Shown: positions 11,135-21,926 of the stretch, in pieces
Numbering within the stretch: the first letter of the stretch is position 1
Layout of the letters: each line of letters starts with the position of its first letter
Assembly (NCBI GenBank): GCA_022432975.1
Contig: CM039505.1
Coordinates: 46,854,544-46,918,543 of the forward strand
Source of the DNA: Begonia masoniana
Taxonomy: Eukaryota > Streptophyta > Magnoliopsida > Cucurbitales > Begoniaceae
Direction of reading: 5' to 3'
DNA: 64,000 nt
Notes under the pieces: generated by a model
What the model saw: the letters and a program-made list of their open reading frames with translations, nothing else
The model's database searches: none
Told to the model about the DNA's origin: nothing
Made by a program: the position numbers and the translations under genes

Positions 11135-11875
11135 TCAAGAGTCAGTTCAATTATTAAACACAGTCCAATTCGCCGGCTTCTGTCTGGTTTTCTGTGCACC
11201 CACGTACCCATTTTTTGTCGGTATGGACTTCTTGGTTTTGTATTTTGCTTTCTCCTTCCGACCACGTTGCTTTTCAGCTCCTCAGTCTTGAATGCCACGT
11301 GCCGCCCTTTGGATTTGCCTTTTGAACTCAAACAGTGATCCATTTGGATCTAGTATACTTGTTCAGTTCTGAGGGTTAAAAGGGCTGTTGGTTCTGATAA
11401 AGGTCTGATTTTTCGTTTGTTTAATCATTGTTCTATATTAACTATGCAGTTGTGTTATGGAGTAGTGTAAAGATTTGATTTTTGTTTTTTGGGTACTCTG
11501 CTTCCTGCTCCATCAGTGCGTTTCTTGACATCCGTAAGAGGACCACAACCACTAAATATCACCCACTCTTTATCCTTTCCATTGCTGGATCTTGATCGTT
11601 TATTAAAGAAGAAGAAGAAGATTTAGATTTACATTTAGATTTAGATTCAGATCAGCCAGTCCCACCGGCGACGATCGTTACTCACGTCCCGACGAACTCT
11701 ACCGGCTTTTCCTCTGTTCGTTTGCTGGTTGTAATGGAGAAATTCAGTGGTTGTGGAAGTCGAAGATACTATTTTGTACTGATCTCTTGATTCGTCTGAA
11801 GCCAAAAACAAAACCCAGAAAAGGATAGCCTGAGATTTTTTTTATCTTGTCACGGAAAAACTTAAAGCTGGTAAG
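11135..11875 (+). promoter_or_regulatory. RING gene upstream and 5' leader region
   Basis: This is non-coding DNA between the direct repeat and the start codon. A TATA-like CTATATTA lies at about 11433, roughly 440 bp before the ATG. A GAA trinucleotide run and ATTTAGATTTA repeats occur at about 11607-11650. An in-frame TGA about 15 codons before the ATG, with no ATG between, supports the chosen start. The transcription start cannot be fixed by eye. Confidence 0.4.
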
Positions 11876-12445
11876 ATGATTCAGAGGAACAGAGTTCTCG
11901 GGGAGGCAAATGTCATCGCCGTACAGACGGTCGGAGGCGGCCAAGCGAGTGACGGGAACAAGCCCAATTTCGACACCAACATGGTGATTATACTGGCGGC
12001 CCTGTTATGTGCATTGATTGGCGCACTGGGCGTGAACACGATTGTGCGCTGCGCTTTGCGCTGCAGGAGGAGGCTCGAAATGGAGACGCCAGAAGCCGCC
12101 GCCGCGCGGCTGGCTGCGACGGGGCTGAAGAAGCGCGATCTGCGCCGAATCCCGGTGGCTGTTTATGATGGAGTAGTCAAAATCAGCATTAATGAGACGG
12201 AATGCCCGATCTGTCTGGGAGAGTACGAAGAGGGAGAAAGAATTAGAGTTTTGCCCAAATGCAACCATGGATTTCACGTGAGTTGCATAGACACATGGCT
12301 GGCGTCCCACTCATCCTGCCCCAACTGTCGCCATTCTCTGCTTCGGCCGGACCAATCTATAAGACCAAATTCATGCAGCCAACCGTCGGCCTCGCCGGCA
12401 AATAGTTCTCCTGGATTGGGCAGCGTTGCCACTGTGGTAGATTGA
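11876..12445 (+). CDS. RING-H2 (ATL-type) E3 ubiquitin ligase
   Basis: This 189-residue single-exon protein is the only apparently intact host gene. A hydrophobic segment at residues about 36-58 ([19 protein letters not shown]) should anchor it in a membrane. It is followed by a basic stretch (RCALRCRRR) and a GLD-like motif ([15 protein letters not shown], 83-97). The RING-H2 domain has all eight ligands: C110, C113, C129, H131, H134, C137, C148 and C151, with spacing C-x2-C-x15-C-x-H-x2-H-x2-C-x10-C-x2-C. The C-terminus is Ser/Pro-rich. Membrane anchor, GLD and RING-H2 in this order, with no intron, define the plant ATL family of E3 ligases, which recruit E2 enzymes and ubiquitinate targets at membranes, often in defence or stress responses. 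The higher GC content and clean frame set it apart from its surroundings. The specific substrate and family member cannot be named from sequence alone. Confidence 0.93.
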   Translation: MIQRNRVLGEANVIAVQTVGGGQASDGNKPNFDTNMVIILAALLCALIGALGVNTIVRCALRCRRRLEMETPEAAAARLAATGLKKRDLRRIPVAVYDGVVKISINETECPICLGEYEEGERIRVLPKCNHGFHVSCIDTWLASHSSCPNCRHSLLRPDQSIRPNSCSQPSASPANSSPGLGSVATVVD

Positions 12446-12802
12446 GCTCGTGCTGTCAAATGTCAAACATTTGTAGATGAGAGAGATTAAAGAATGCAAT
12501 GAATAGATTGAAATTACTATAAGATTCAGTTATTTAATCGCTTCTTTTGAAGATAAATTTAAATATTAACTTTTAAAATTAAAACAATAATAATAATTAA
12601 AATACTTGAAAATTGAGATATTTTTATAAAATAAAAGAATAGGAAAATGATCTCATTTTTTGAGATGAGAAATAATAAAAATTGAAATGGTATAAAATAA
12701 TTAGAACTATACTAGCATTGTAAATAATCAAATAAAAGAATGGCCATAGAGAGATAAAAAGATGGAAGGACATTTGGGCTCTATTGTCTCACGCATGACC
12801 TA
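12446..12802. other. 3' flank of the RING gene
   Basis: AT-rich DNA with several AATAAA-like stretches (for example ATAAAATAAAAG at about 12625), any of which could serve in polyadenylation. Nothing else is visible before the copia D LTR. Confidence 0.4.
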
Positions 12803-13541
12803 TGCGACAAATTCAATGAGATATGTTCGGGGTCCAATTTGTTTTACAAATAGTTCGAAATATCTGATAAGAAAGAGTTCATCATAACGGAAGTTCGAAT
12901 CAAAAACTTTCCCAATTATCCGACTATAAGAAAAATTTGAATAACTAACAATAAGATCACATCTATAATGCAAGACACATTTTAGCGTGGAAAACCTCTC
13001 AAGACGAGAGTAAAAAATCACGGGACCCGTATAGGCCGCTTAACAATCTACTATAATCAATATGGATACAATCAAGGTTCTCTCTAGATCATCAAGCTAG
13101 AGGCATACAATATTTTCATCAAGATAAAACCACAATCTTGGCAATCAACAAGACATAAGAACATCAAACAAAAGGAAGTTGAAAATGGGTACCCAAAAAC
13201 AACAGTTCTGTTTTTCCTTTTGTCTGACAGACCTAAAAGCTTCAAAAAACCGATCTCCACCGTTCAGAATGTAGCCCCATATATCACAAACAAGCTGTCA
13301 AAATTTCAAGCCAATCCAACGGTTGAAACTCTAGAAAATGTGATTCTTCTCTAGCTGCTACAAGAAACTCCGAAAATGGATATTGTTTTCTCTCTTCTAT
13401 CTTCTCTCTTGTGACTGTAAATTTTTCTCCAAAGAAACCCTAGATGTCACTAGAGGTTCTAAACATGTCATTCAAGACATGGGCCTAAAAACAAGGCCAC
13501 ATCAAGTTGGGCCCTTCTAACTAGGAGGAAAAAACCCAACA
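12803..13541 (-). mobile_element. Copia D 3' LTR
   Basis: Read on the - strand it starts TGTTGGGTTTTTTCC at 13541, directly after a purine-rich GGTCGGGGGAGTT tract (13542-13556) that follows the RNase H end. That is the expected PPT-LTR junction. The other end (about 12803, TGCGACAAATTC on +) is estimated, because the 5' LTR of this element is not in the window for comparison. Confidence 0.65.
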
Positions 13542-13556
13542 AACTCCCCCGACCGA

Positions 13557-14450
13557 CTAGGTGGAAGGCGTTGTCAACCCGGAAACCGAGCGGCAAAACT
13601 CTAACTTATTCCGCGACAACACCTTTGTCAACATATCTAAGCCATTATCATCTGTGTGAATCTTTTCAAGTTTCAACATCTTATTATTCAAAACGTCACG
13701 AATACAATGATAACGAATTTCAATGTGCTTTGACTTCGAGTGAAATGAAGAATTTTTTGCAAGATGAATTGTACTTTGATTATCACAAAATAAGACATAC
13801 CTTGGTTGTTTCAACTCAAGTTCCGTCGTGAACTTTCTCAACCACAACAATTCCTTTGTTGCCTCCACGGCAGCTATAAGCTCGTCTTCGGTAGTAGAAA
13901 GTACAACACACTTTTGCAATTTAGATTGCCATGCCACGGCTCTCCCGACATAAGTCACTATATGCCCCGAAGTAGATTTTTGATCATCCAAGTATCCCGC
14001 TAAATCTGAATCTGTAAACCCAACCAACATAGGCTTCTCACATCCCAAAGTTAATCTAAGATTCGTCGTTCTCCAGAGATATCTCATAATCCAGTTCACG
14101 GCCTCCCAATGATGTCTTCCCAGATTTGAAAGATATCTACTCACCATTCCAACAGAGTGTGCTATATCGGTCTTGTGCAAACCATAGCGTACATCAAACT
14201 ACCAACCGCCGACGAATACATAATGTTCTTCATAGACAACTTCTCATCATCGATAGAAGGACAATAATTATGACTAAGCTTAAAGTGGGAAGCAAGAGGA
14301 ACACTCACTGCTTTAGCTTTATCCATGTTAAAGCGTCAAAGAATTTTCTCAATGTACTTTTCTTACGACAAAATGCAATTTCTTGACATCTCGATCGCGG
14401 ATGACTTGAATCCCAAGGATTTGACGCGCCGGTCCCAAATCTTTCATAGA
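13557..14450 (-). pseudogene. Copia D pol: RT C-terminus and RNase H
   Basis: The open frame at 14180-13557 carries copia RNase H motifs: 'VGFTDSDLAG', 'KSTSGHIVTYVG', 'VLSTTEDELIA', 'LFCDNQSTIHLAKN' and 'HSKSKHIEIRYHCIRD'. Upstream on the same strand, in another frame, are 'RFNMDKAKAV', 'PLASHFKLS' and 'AVGSLMYAMVCTRP', with a frameshift at about 14175. The RT continues across the LTR-B insertion at 14451. Not functional. Confidence 0.87.
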
Positions 14451-15608
14451 AAACGTGTAATATCCGGCTCGTACGGATTTCGGATTTAATATATATTATA
14501 TTGTTATTATATTATTTATGGCATTTTTGGTAAATATGTCAATCAAGTCAGTTTCGCAAACGGAAAGCGTCAGTACGTTCCTAGCGAATAATAAGGATTT
14601 TAAGGAAATTGCGGGAATTTTCGGAGTTCAAACGCTATATTTCAAATAATTAAACTTCTCGTAAAATAATTGACGTTTTAGTAAAAATAGTAAACGAGGT
14701 CTGAATTGCAAACGGACAGTTTTATTAAATCCCAAATAATGAATAGGAGTTATTGGCAAACTATGGAGTTTTCGAGAATTCAACTCGTTGGACGATTAAC
14801 GAATCGAAGCACGAAATCAATATAAAAACTAAAGAAGGGTAATTTAGTAATTTGCAAATTCAATATTATAAAACAATCAAAAATTCTTTTCTTTCATTCA
14901 TTTCTCCTCCTCTGCGATTTCATCTTCAAACTTTCCAGAGAGCTTTCTCTCTCGCCAAGCTCTCCCTGCCGACGGCTTCCGAGCTCCAAATCGACTTCCG
15001 TTCGTCTCGTTTTCTTCACGCGTTCTCCTCCAATTGACGTTCTCGGTAAGTCTCTATAGTTTTGGAACATTGAAATCCGAGTTTCGTAAAGTTTTAAATG
15101 TTTAGGTTCGTTTAGGTTTTCGATTAAAAACGAGATCTAGGGCTCGTAATCGATAAGTTGTCAATGATTAAGTAAATATTGAACGTGTTGGACGTATTTG
15201 GACGAATCTAATCGATTTAGGAAAAATGTTAGAATTTACGAAATTTCGAGATTTTTGAATAAACTCGTTTAACGTAAATCCTTGTAAATTGCTTAGGTAA
15301 ACAGTGCTCGTGGACGGGTTTAAGCTGCTTTGGACGCGAGGTAAGTTCTCGTGAGTTTCTTTGGCCAAATCGGCCTACACCGTACATCGTGTCGTCTCGA
15401 GGCGTTTTGGAGATGCCTTTAGTTAGTTTTGCTCGGTTTGGGTAGCTAGGTCTTAGGAGTTTATAGTTTACGTTTTTAAAGTCCCGATGGTCTATGTGTT
15501 GCTTGTTTATTGTATGATATTGAACTGTTCACGCATCACTTGGTTTTAAAGAAAAGTATGAAAACGAATTTCCGCACAGAGTTTTAAAGATAACGTAAAG
15601 CATAGCAT

Positions 15609-15742
15609 CGGCCGAAAGGCTTACAGTGCACGGCCGAAAGGCTTACAGTTCACGGCCGAAAGGCTTACAGTTCACGGCCGAAAGGCTTACAGTACACCGG
15701 CCGAAAGGCTTATAGGCCGAAAGGCATACAGTTACAGGTCAC
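15609..15742. repeat. 22-bp minisatellite in LTR-B
   Basis: About six units of CGGCCGAAAGGCTTACAGT plus 3-4 variable bases; the last two are shortened. It lies in the candidate intron of the LTR and is absent from the related LTRs. Confidence 0.9.
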
Positions 15743-15989
15743 GCGAGGTGGGGCTCAGGCACGGCTGTACGGATTGTAAGCGTGTACCCCCCTCCTCTAG
15801 CTGGAAAGAGTAGTCCGCCCGCTGGATGAGCTCTCTCTGGTTAGAGGGTATAGGATCTCGGTGACACCTAAAGAGCATTGCATAGAAAGATAAAATAAAG
15901 CATGATTTATCGAACTCATAGCACAGCATGCATCGCATTTACTAGGGCTTACTGAGATTTATCTCATAGTGTGTTTATGTATGGTGTAG

Positions 15990-16045
15990 GTGACATAGAC
16001 TACGAGATACCAGGTGAGGACGACGTTCCTCCACCTGAGGCATAG
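15990..16045 (+). other. Conserved short ORF in LTR-B (candidate exon)
   Basis: After TATGGTGTAG the frame reads G-D-I-D-Y-E-I-P-G-E-D-D-V-P-P-P-E-A-stop. Compared with LTR1 it holds an in-frame 9-base addition and otherwise synonymous or conservative changes. Splicing from GACGCGAG|GTAAGT (15340/15341) gives ...W-T-R-G-D-I. Unspliced, an in-frame ATG at 15977 would give M-Y-G-V-G-D-I. Confidence 0.42.
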
Positions 16046-16428
16046 CTCAGTTGACGGATGATGGCTGCGGTGGTGTGCTGGCGCAGTCGAGGCTTACACG
16101 ACCCGTGGGGACAGTATGTATAGATTTTGAGGGTTTTTGGGTTGTTTGACATGTATAGATGTATAGTATAGAAATTCTGGAACTGCTTGGTTTAAATTGT
16201 ATTTAACGTTATATAGAAATATTTTGGGTTTAAACTGCGTCTAAATGTTACGAAAACGTCTTAAATGACTTTAGGATTTGTTACGGATAAGCTCGGTTTT
16301 TAGAGCTATCCATGCAATTGGACTTCGCAAAGTCCGACTCAAGTCGATTGAGTTTAGAATACATTTAAATTGGATTTAAGTAGATTTAAGTTGTGAGTTA
16401 TATGGCAATTTGGTGCAAAGGAAAGGAA

Positions 16429-16580
16429 GTTTGCTCTCTGGAAATCGGATTCCAGAGAGCAAACAAATATGGTAAATGTAAAATGGTTAAGTGCTGGAGT
16501 GCTGGAGTGAATGAAGGAAGGAGGATCGCTGCATAGCATGCAGCGATCGATCTCTGTATTTTACAGAGATCGATCGCTGC
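16429..16580. repeat. Hairpin cluster in LTR-B
   Basis: Three near-perfect inverted repeats lie close together. One is at 16429-16464 (arms GTTTGCTCTCTGGAA and complement). One is at 16524-16548 (GATCGCTGCA / TGCAGCGATC). The third is a 41-base hairpin at 16540-16580 with two 19-base perfect arms and a TTT loop, containing CGATCGAT and CTCTGTA. Confidence 0.9.
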
Positions 16581-16828
16581 CTCCTTTTGGCAGCCCAATT
16601 CCGATTCTGCCCCTGCTTTGATTTCCATTAAATGTTTTAATATTTTAATTGATTTAATTTAATTGTTTTAAAAGTTTTATTTAAATTGTTTTAAAGGTTA
16701 GTTTTCAATTCCGATTTCGATTCTGGTTTCGATTTCGATTTAGCTTCCACTTAAAGTTTAATTAAATTTAATAGGATAAAAAAAAAAAATAATACGGGTA
16801 AAACGGGTACAGTTTTAGGGGTGTTACA

Positions 16829-17140
16829 AAACGACTCACTCAAAGTCCCTCTTAGCTCATTGATTCTTGAAATGTTCCTTCCAACAATCAACATAGAGCA
16901 AAAGAATAATAAAATCACTGTCAAAGAATTTTCGCACAAAAACACAATGATCAGTTTTGTCCATCTTATACCCATGTTCAAGCATTACCGAACTAAACTT
17001 GCGATACCATTGTCGTGGCGCTTGTTTCAAACCGTAAAGGCTCTTTACCAATTTGCAAACATAGCCTTCTTTCATTTTTTCTTGGAAACCCTCCGGTTGC
17101 TCCATGTATATCTCTTCTTGTAAGTCTCCGTGAAGAAAAG
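16829..17140 (-). pseudogene. Copia D pol: RT palm region with broken YVDD
   Basis: On the - strand the frame reads MEQPEGFQEK, '[19 protein letters not shown]', 'TDHCVFVRKFF' and 'DFIILLLYVD', then shifts frame: Y-V-D is followed by C-W instead of D-M. The expected ATGTTGATGATATGTTGAT has lost about 11 bases between two ATGTTGAT copies. The second catalytic Asp is gone, and the 'RNISRINELRG' block follows in another frame. The segment lies between the two solo LTRs. Confidence 0.85.
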
Positions 17141-17759
17141 TGTAACGCCCCCGAACCCACCCTGGCTCGGAACGCTACTTTGCTCACTCTAACTCCGATG
17201 AAAACAATGTTTAAACCTAATTTAAAATAATTTTCATCAACCCTAAAACATAAAATAAAACTGACACAGCGGAATTTAAAACTAAATCTCTCGAAGCTCT
17301 CTGATGTCATACCTATCTGCTTAGACTCCCTAATTCCCTTACTCCTAACCTTGAAGCACCATGGCGTCCTTTCCAAAAATTTCGGCAAAGTAACGCCTGA
17401 ATATGGCGCCTCCAAAATGCTAGGTACCTGCAAACAAATAAATCCCAACCAATCCAGAATATTCTTACTTAACTATCCACTCAACTATCCAGCATACGAA
17501 ATCTCCAAATAACAGTAAAGAGAGAAACTATATTACTAACATCCCTAAGTGAAGAAAATTCACAGTATAGGGCGACGCATCACCCTTAACTATGACTATA
17601 TACAACAATACAAATAGCTATACAATAACTCTCAAAACATCAACCGAAAAGAGACACATAATCCCATCATTCCCACAACCAGACATCTACAATAAACTAT
17701 CGAAATACAAAGTTTCACATTCTCTCGAAGACCATGGTTGAGTCGCCCCGACAATTGCC

Positions 17760-17840
17760 CGCACCGGCATGCTCTATGCGCCACCGACTGCCGTCTAATC
17801 CTGGCTCCCTCGTCTAGCTCACCTGTACTCCTGTCGTCAC
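17760..17840 (-). other. Diverged short ORF in LTR-R
   Basis: After the acceptor-like GGTGTAG the - strand frame reads G-D-D-R-S-T-G-E-L-D-E-G-A-R-I and stays open longer than in the other LTRs, without the P-P-P-E-stop ending. Joined to the donor-like site at 18978 it would read ...R-T-S-G-D, close to T-R-G-D in the others. Confidence 0.3.
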
Positions 17841-18007
17841 CTACACCACAGAACACACACACACACGTAAGCTTACGCTTAGCAAGTAATGAATATCGAA
17901 TATAAACATGCACAATGCACCCACAATGTAAATATGCACCATGCACCCACAACCCCCTACCACATGCCAATTCCATTCACTCTGCTGCTTCTTACTAATG
18001 CACGTTA

Positions 18008-18628
18008 GCAATGAGACGTTAAACTCTCTAGTGCCACTTGCACTTTAACACCAAGGCGTTCAACCCTCTAGGGCTACCTGCACTTTAACATCAAGACGTT
18101 AAATCCTCTAGTGAGTCATGCACTTTAACATCGAGACATTTAACTCTCTAGTGCTTCCTGCACTTTAACATCGAGACGTTAAATCCTCTAGTACGTCATG
18201 CACTTTAACATCGAGGCATTTAACTCTCTAGTGCTTCCTGCACTTTAACATCGAGACGTTAAATCCTCTAGTGCGTCATGCACTTTAACATCGAGGCATT
18301 TAACTCTCTAGTGCAACTTGCACTTTAACATCGAGACGTTAAATCCTCTAGTGCGTCATGCACTTTAATATCGAGGCATTTAATTCTCTAGTGCCACTTG
18401 CACTTTAACATCGAGACGTTAAATCCTCTAGTACGTCATGCACTTTAACATCGAGGCATTTAACTCTCTAGTGCTTCCTGCACTTTAACATCGAGACGTT
18501 AAATCCTCTAGTGCGTCATGCACTTTAACATCGAGGCATTTAACTCTCTAGTGCCACTTGCACTTTAACATCGAGACGTTAAATTCTCTAGTGCGTCATG
18601 CACTTTAACATCGAGGCATTTAACTCCT
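18008..18628. repeat. 40-bp minisatellite in LTR-R
   Basis: About 15 units of 40 bp (GCACTTTAACATCGAGACGT...CTCTAGTGC plus a few variable bases). Two variants alternate for much of the array (GAGACGTTAAATCC and GAGGCATTTAACTC), giving an 80-bp higher-order period. Confidence 0.92.
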
Positions 18629-20094
18629 GCTTCCTTACACATTTCATGCTTACCATTCACATCATACCCCAACACTTATTTTCGTAGTTGAAACACAACT
18701 CATGCCACTCACATAATACTCAAACACCAAACACCAAACAACAACAACACAATTATCAAACAATAAACCATACTCCATATAAACAACACAACTATCAAAC
18801 CCCAAACAATATAAACATAACACATGCCACTCACACAACACTCAACCCCAAACAACAACAACCAAGCAATTCATTTCCGCACTATAAAACAACACACTAT
18901 CAAACAATAAAAACAATAAATCCTACCGTTCCGTGGTGTAGGCCCGAAGGCGACAAAACATACAATCCATTACTTACCTGACGTCCTAGCTAGCCAAGGA
19001 TATTCGGTTACCTGTCCACCTACGGCTCGACCTACGACAAATATTCAAACTTAATTAAAATCAAGGCTACATTCACCAATTACTCCCAAACTACTACTTC
19101 TAGCCTAATCCAACTAAAACCTAACTAAACAGGCCACTAATTTGGGTTCGGTAAAAACCGACCCAAAACTTCGAACTCGCGTAACTTTTGTGTCGGTTAT
19201 CGGAATCGAACGATTCCAGTGGCCACGTACTCCTCTAATAACCTATTTTAACCTGCCAAAAGGTATTTGAAAACAAACGACCGTAGCTAGGTCAAAAATT
19301 AGAAAACCCGAATCTGCCCTTTAACCGGAATTTTCCCTATTTTGATTTTTCATCAATTTTCGCCTAATTCATCACCAATCAATCCCCCACACCCTCAATT
19401 AGCCTAAACTAACAAAAATCCCGAGCTACACACACCAAAACCCGAAATGCCCCAATCGGGCTCTCTAATTTTTCGCCCAAATGGGCTCATCAAGGCCAGA
19501 CGATGAAAGCCGACCCAAGGGTCGACAAACCCACGCCGGAAACAACCAGAAACCGCCGGTGATCGGAGCCAAAACTGGCTCGTCACTCACGGCCTCGAAC
19601 AGAGAGGAAAACAGGGGAAATCGAGCTTACCCGACTGTTTGTGCGCGAAGACAGGCCGGAACTCGCTCGCCGCGCTCGCCGCCGTCGCCTGACAGGAAAA
19701 CCTCAGAAATCGGCGATGATCGCCGGAGCATGGACGCTGCTCGGGTTCTCCCTCTCGTCGGGAGCTCGACTGAAGAAAACAGAATGGCTTCTTAGCGAAG
19801 CCATTCTGTTTTTAATATAAAAATTAAATGTTATTTTCTTTTACTTAAGCTAAATTACTAATTTGCCCTCATATGTTTGAACTTCCGTAATTCTGTTAAG
19901 TTCGCGTCCACTCGACCTAAAAATTTTAGAAATCCTCTTCCAAATAAAATCCCAAGTTTTTAATAAATTAAATAACTCGTTAAATTTCTATAAATTGACT
20001 CTCAAATTTTTCATTTCTAATTTAGAAAATTCTAAGATCCATAACTATCTAAAGCAATACACCTTGAGGAAAAAATCTCGGGTGTTACAAAAAG

Positions 20095-20480
20095 TTGTCT
20101 TCACATCCATTTGTTCAACCTCTAGGTTAAGACTAGCGGCTAAACCAAGAACAACACGAATGGATTGCATTTTCACTACGGGAGCAAAAATCTCTCCAAA
20201 ATCAATACATTTTCTTTACGAGAAGCCTCTAACTACCAACAGAGCTTTGTATCGAGGTTGTGAAGTATGTTCATCTTGCTTCAATCAATACACTCATCTA
20301 TTTTTCAAAGCCTTCTTGCCCTTAGGCAACTTTATTAGCTCGAAAGTATTATTCTCACGAAGGGATTGTATCTCATCCTTCATGGCATCCATCCATTCTT
20401 TTTTGTTTTCATCTTCCAATGCTTCTTGAAAACTCTCGGGTTCTCCTCCATCGGTGAGAAATACATACTCATGTGACGGG
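20095..20480 (-). pseudogene. Copia D pol: RT N-terminal part
   Basis: The - strand reads 'HEYVFLTDGGEPESFQEAL', 'DEIQSLRENNTFELIKLPKG' and KKALKN, the RT N-terminal block of copia elements. After LTR-R excision it runs on into the 16829-17140 segment. It ends at 20480, where an Athila/Tat-like LTR begins; the upstream half of copia D (integrase, gag, 5' LTR) is not in the window. Confidence 0.85.
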
Positions 20481-21926
20481 TGTTGCGAAAAATTACACGC
20501 AAGTACACGTGTCGCAAAAGTAGTAGAGTGTGTGCAAGCACGAGTGTCGGTCCCACGAGGAATAATGATGTTAAGTATAGAATATCTAACTTTCAGCTTA
20601 ATTTGAAAAACAATATTCAAACAATATGTGTGATGATTTTGGTTATTAAACTAAAATAATTCAATTAAAATAAATCAAACAATTTAAATAACAGATTCGA
20701 ATGTAAAAAGTTAAGATTTTGTGATGAGAAAATTTTCAGGGTTTCGATTTCACTTAGCTAATCCTATTTAGTAAAACTAATTCAAGTAATTAATTCATAT
20801 TCCTTCGTGTTGATGGTTATTTCACTATGTTATTTATTAAACTCTCTCGAGTATTAATAAACTTACTTAATTGATGTGTTATTACCTCTTGGTTTCTAAC
20901 CCTATAATCAATTGAATACATTAAGAGTAAGAAATTGAATTACCACTCAAACGCCTTAACTATCTCTAGTCTAGGGTTCTTTTTAAGGCAAGATATTAAA
21001 TGCACGGTTAAATTCTCCGCTCTCGCATCCCGAATTAACCCTAAATTCTTAGTTTTGGTGATCAAGCAAAGCTAAACATTAAGTTCAGAATAGATTACTC
21101 AACACAGAAAAGAAATAGAAAACTAAAAACTTGAATTAAGAAAATAAATATTCATAATAAAGTTACGTCGAAACTCTAGAACAGAAAACTTAGTTAATGA
21201 TAAAATTAAAGAAAACTTTAGAGAAAATAAAATAGTTCATGCTAGAAGAAAAGAGAAGAAACAAAAACTCAGAATTGCTATCAAGTGCCTCCGTTCCTCG
21301 CTTTTTGCTTCGATCCGGATTCCGATGTCTTCGTAGGGTTTTTCTCTCCGTTTCGTTCTCTCCTTCTTTTGCTCCCTCTTCAGACTTTTATCTTTGTTCG
21401 AATTAGGGCCGCGGTCCATCAATCAACGGCCGAGATCGATCCGATCAATAAGTATAAAAATTTAATTTTAATATTTCCCGCACCCACGATTGATCGCGGT
21501 ATGATCCCGATCGATCGTGGTTACGCTGATCTTGAGGAACGAAATTTTTGCTGATCCTGATCGATCGCGGTACAATGCCCGATCGATCGGGTCGTCTCTG
21601 GAATTTTTGTTGCAAACTTTCTCGAATCACGATCAATCGTGGACAATGCCCGATCGATCGGGCCGGCTCTGGACTTTTTCTTTGTTGATTTTATGGATCA
21701 CGATCGATCATGGTATGATCCCGATCGATCGTGATCGGCTTTTCTTCTTTTCTTCCTTTTTGTCTCTTTACTTCCTATTTCAAACCCAAATCCGCCATTA
21801 TCTGTTAAAACTCAACTCACCTCCACAATCTCACTAACAACATCAAATAAACTCAAACGCTCAAGGAAAAACTAATCGAAACAAGAATGAAAAGCACAAA
21901 TAAGTGTGCAAAATACACACTTATCA
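20481..21926 (-). mobile_element. 3' LTR of an Athila/Tat-like gypsy element
   Basis: On the - strand it starts TGATAAGTGTGTATTTTGC (21926), directly after a polypurine tract, and ends ...CGCAACA (20481). The end region TGTTGCGAAAAATTACACGC...CGAGTGTCGGTCCCACGAGG (on +) is typical of Athila/Tat LTRs. Outside it lies the copia D RT (acggg at 20476-20480). The partner 5' LTR is missing from the window. Confidence 0.7.
21480..21745. repeat. CGATCG-dense block in the Athila/Tat-like LTR
   Basis: About eight CGATCGATCG-like or CGATTGATCG motifs occur in 260 bp, interspersed with GTCTCTGGAATTTTT and GGCTCTGGACTTTTT. The composition resembles the hairpin clusters of the unrelated gypsy LTRs in this window. 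Confidence 0.7.

Larger units (their letters stand above)
14456..16828 (+). mobile_element. Solo gypsy LTR (LTR-B) in copia D RT
   Basis: Its 2373 bp start TGTAATATCC and end GTGTTACA. It is flanked by a perfect 5-bp duplication, aaacg (14451-14455 and 16829-16833). No coding interior is present, so it is a solo LTR. It contains a CT-rich leader, GTAAGT sites at about 15046 and 15341, TATGGTGTAG at 15980-15989, the short acidic ORF, a 22-bp minisatellite and large hairpins. It is clearly related to LTR-A, LTR-C and LTR1-3 in these features but not close in overall sequence. Confidence 0.92.
17141..20089 (-). mobile_element. Solo gypsy LTR (LTR-R), reverse orientation, in copia D RT
   Basis: On the - strand it begins TGTAACACCCGAG (20089) and ends GGGGGCGTTACA (17141). 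It is flanked by a perfect duplication, aaaag (17136-17140 and 20090-20094). Its orientation follows from the TGTAACACCCGA start and from GTAAGT (18977-18973) and GGTGTAG|GTGAC (17846-17836) in the same order as in the other LTRs. At 2949 bp it is the longest copy, owing to a 40-bp minisatellite. A hairpin (CAGAATGGCTTC/GAAGCCATTCTG) lies at about 19781-19809. Confidence 0.9.

Noticed and set aside
18008..18628. CRISPR-like array
   Set aside because: The units are contiguous with no unique spacers, and the array is inside a plant LTR.
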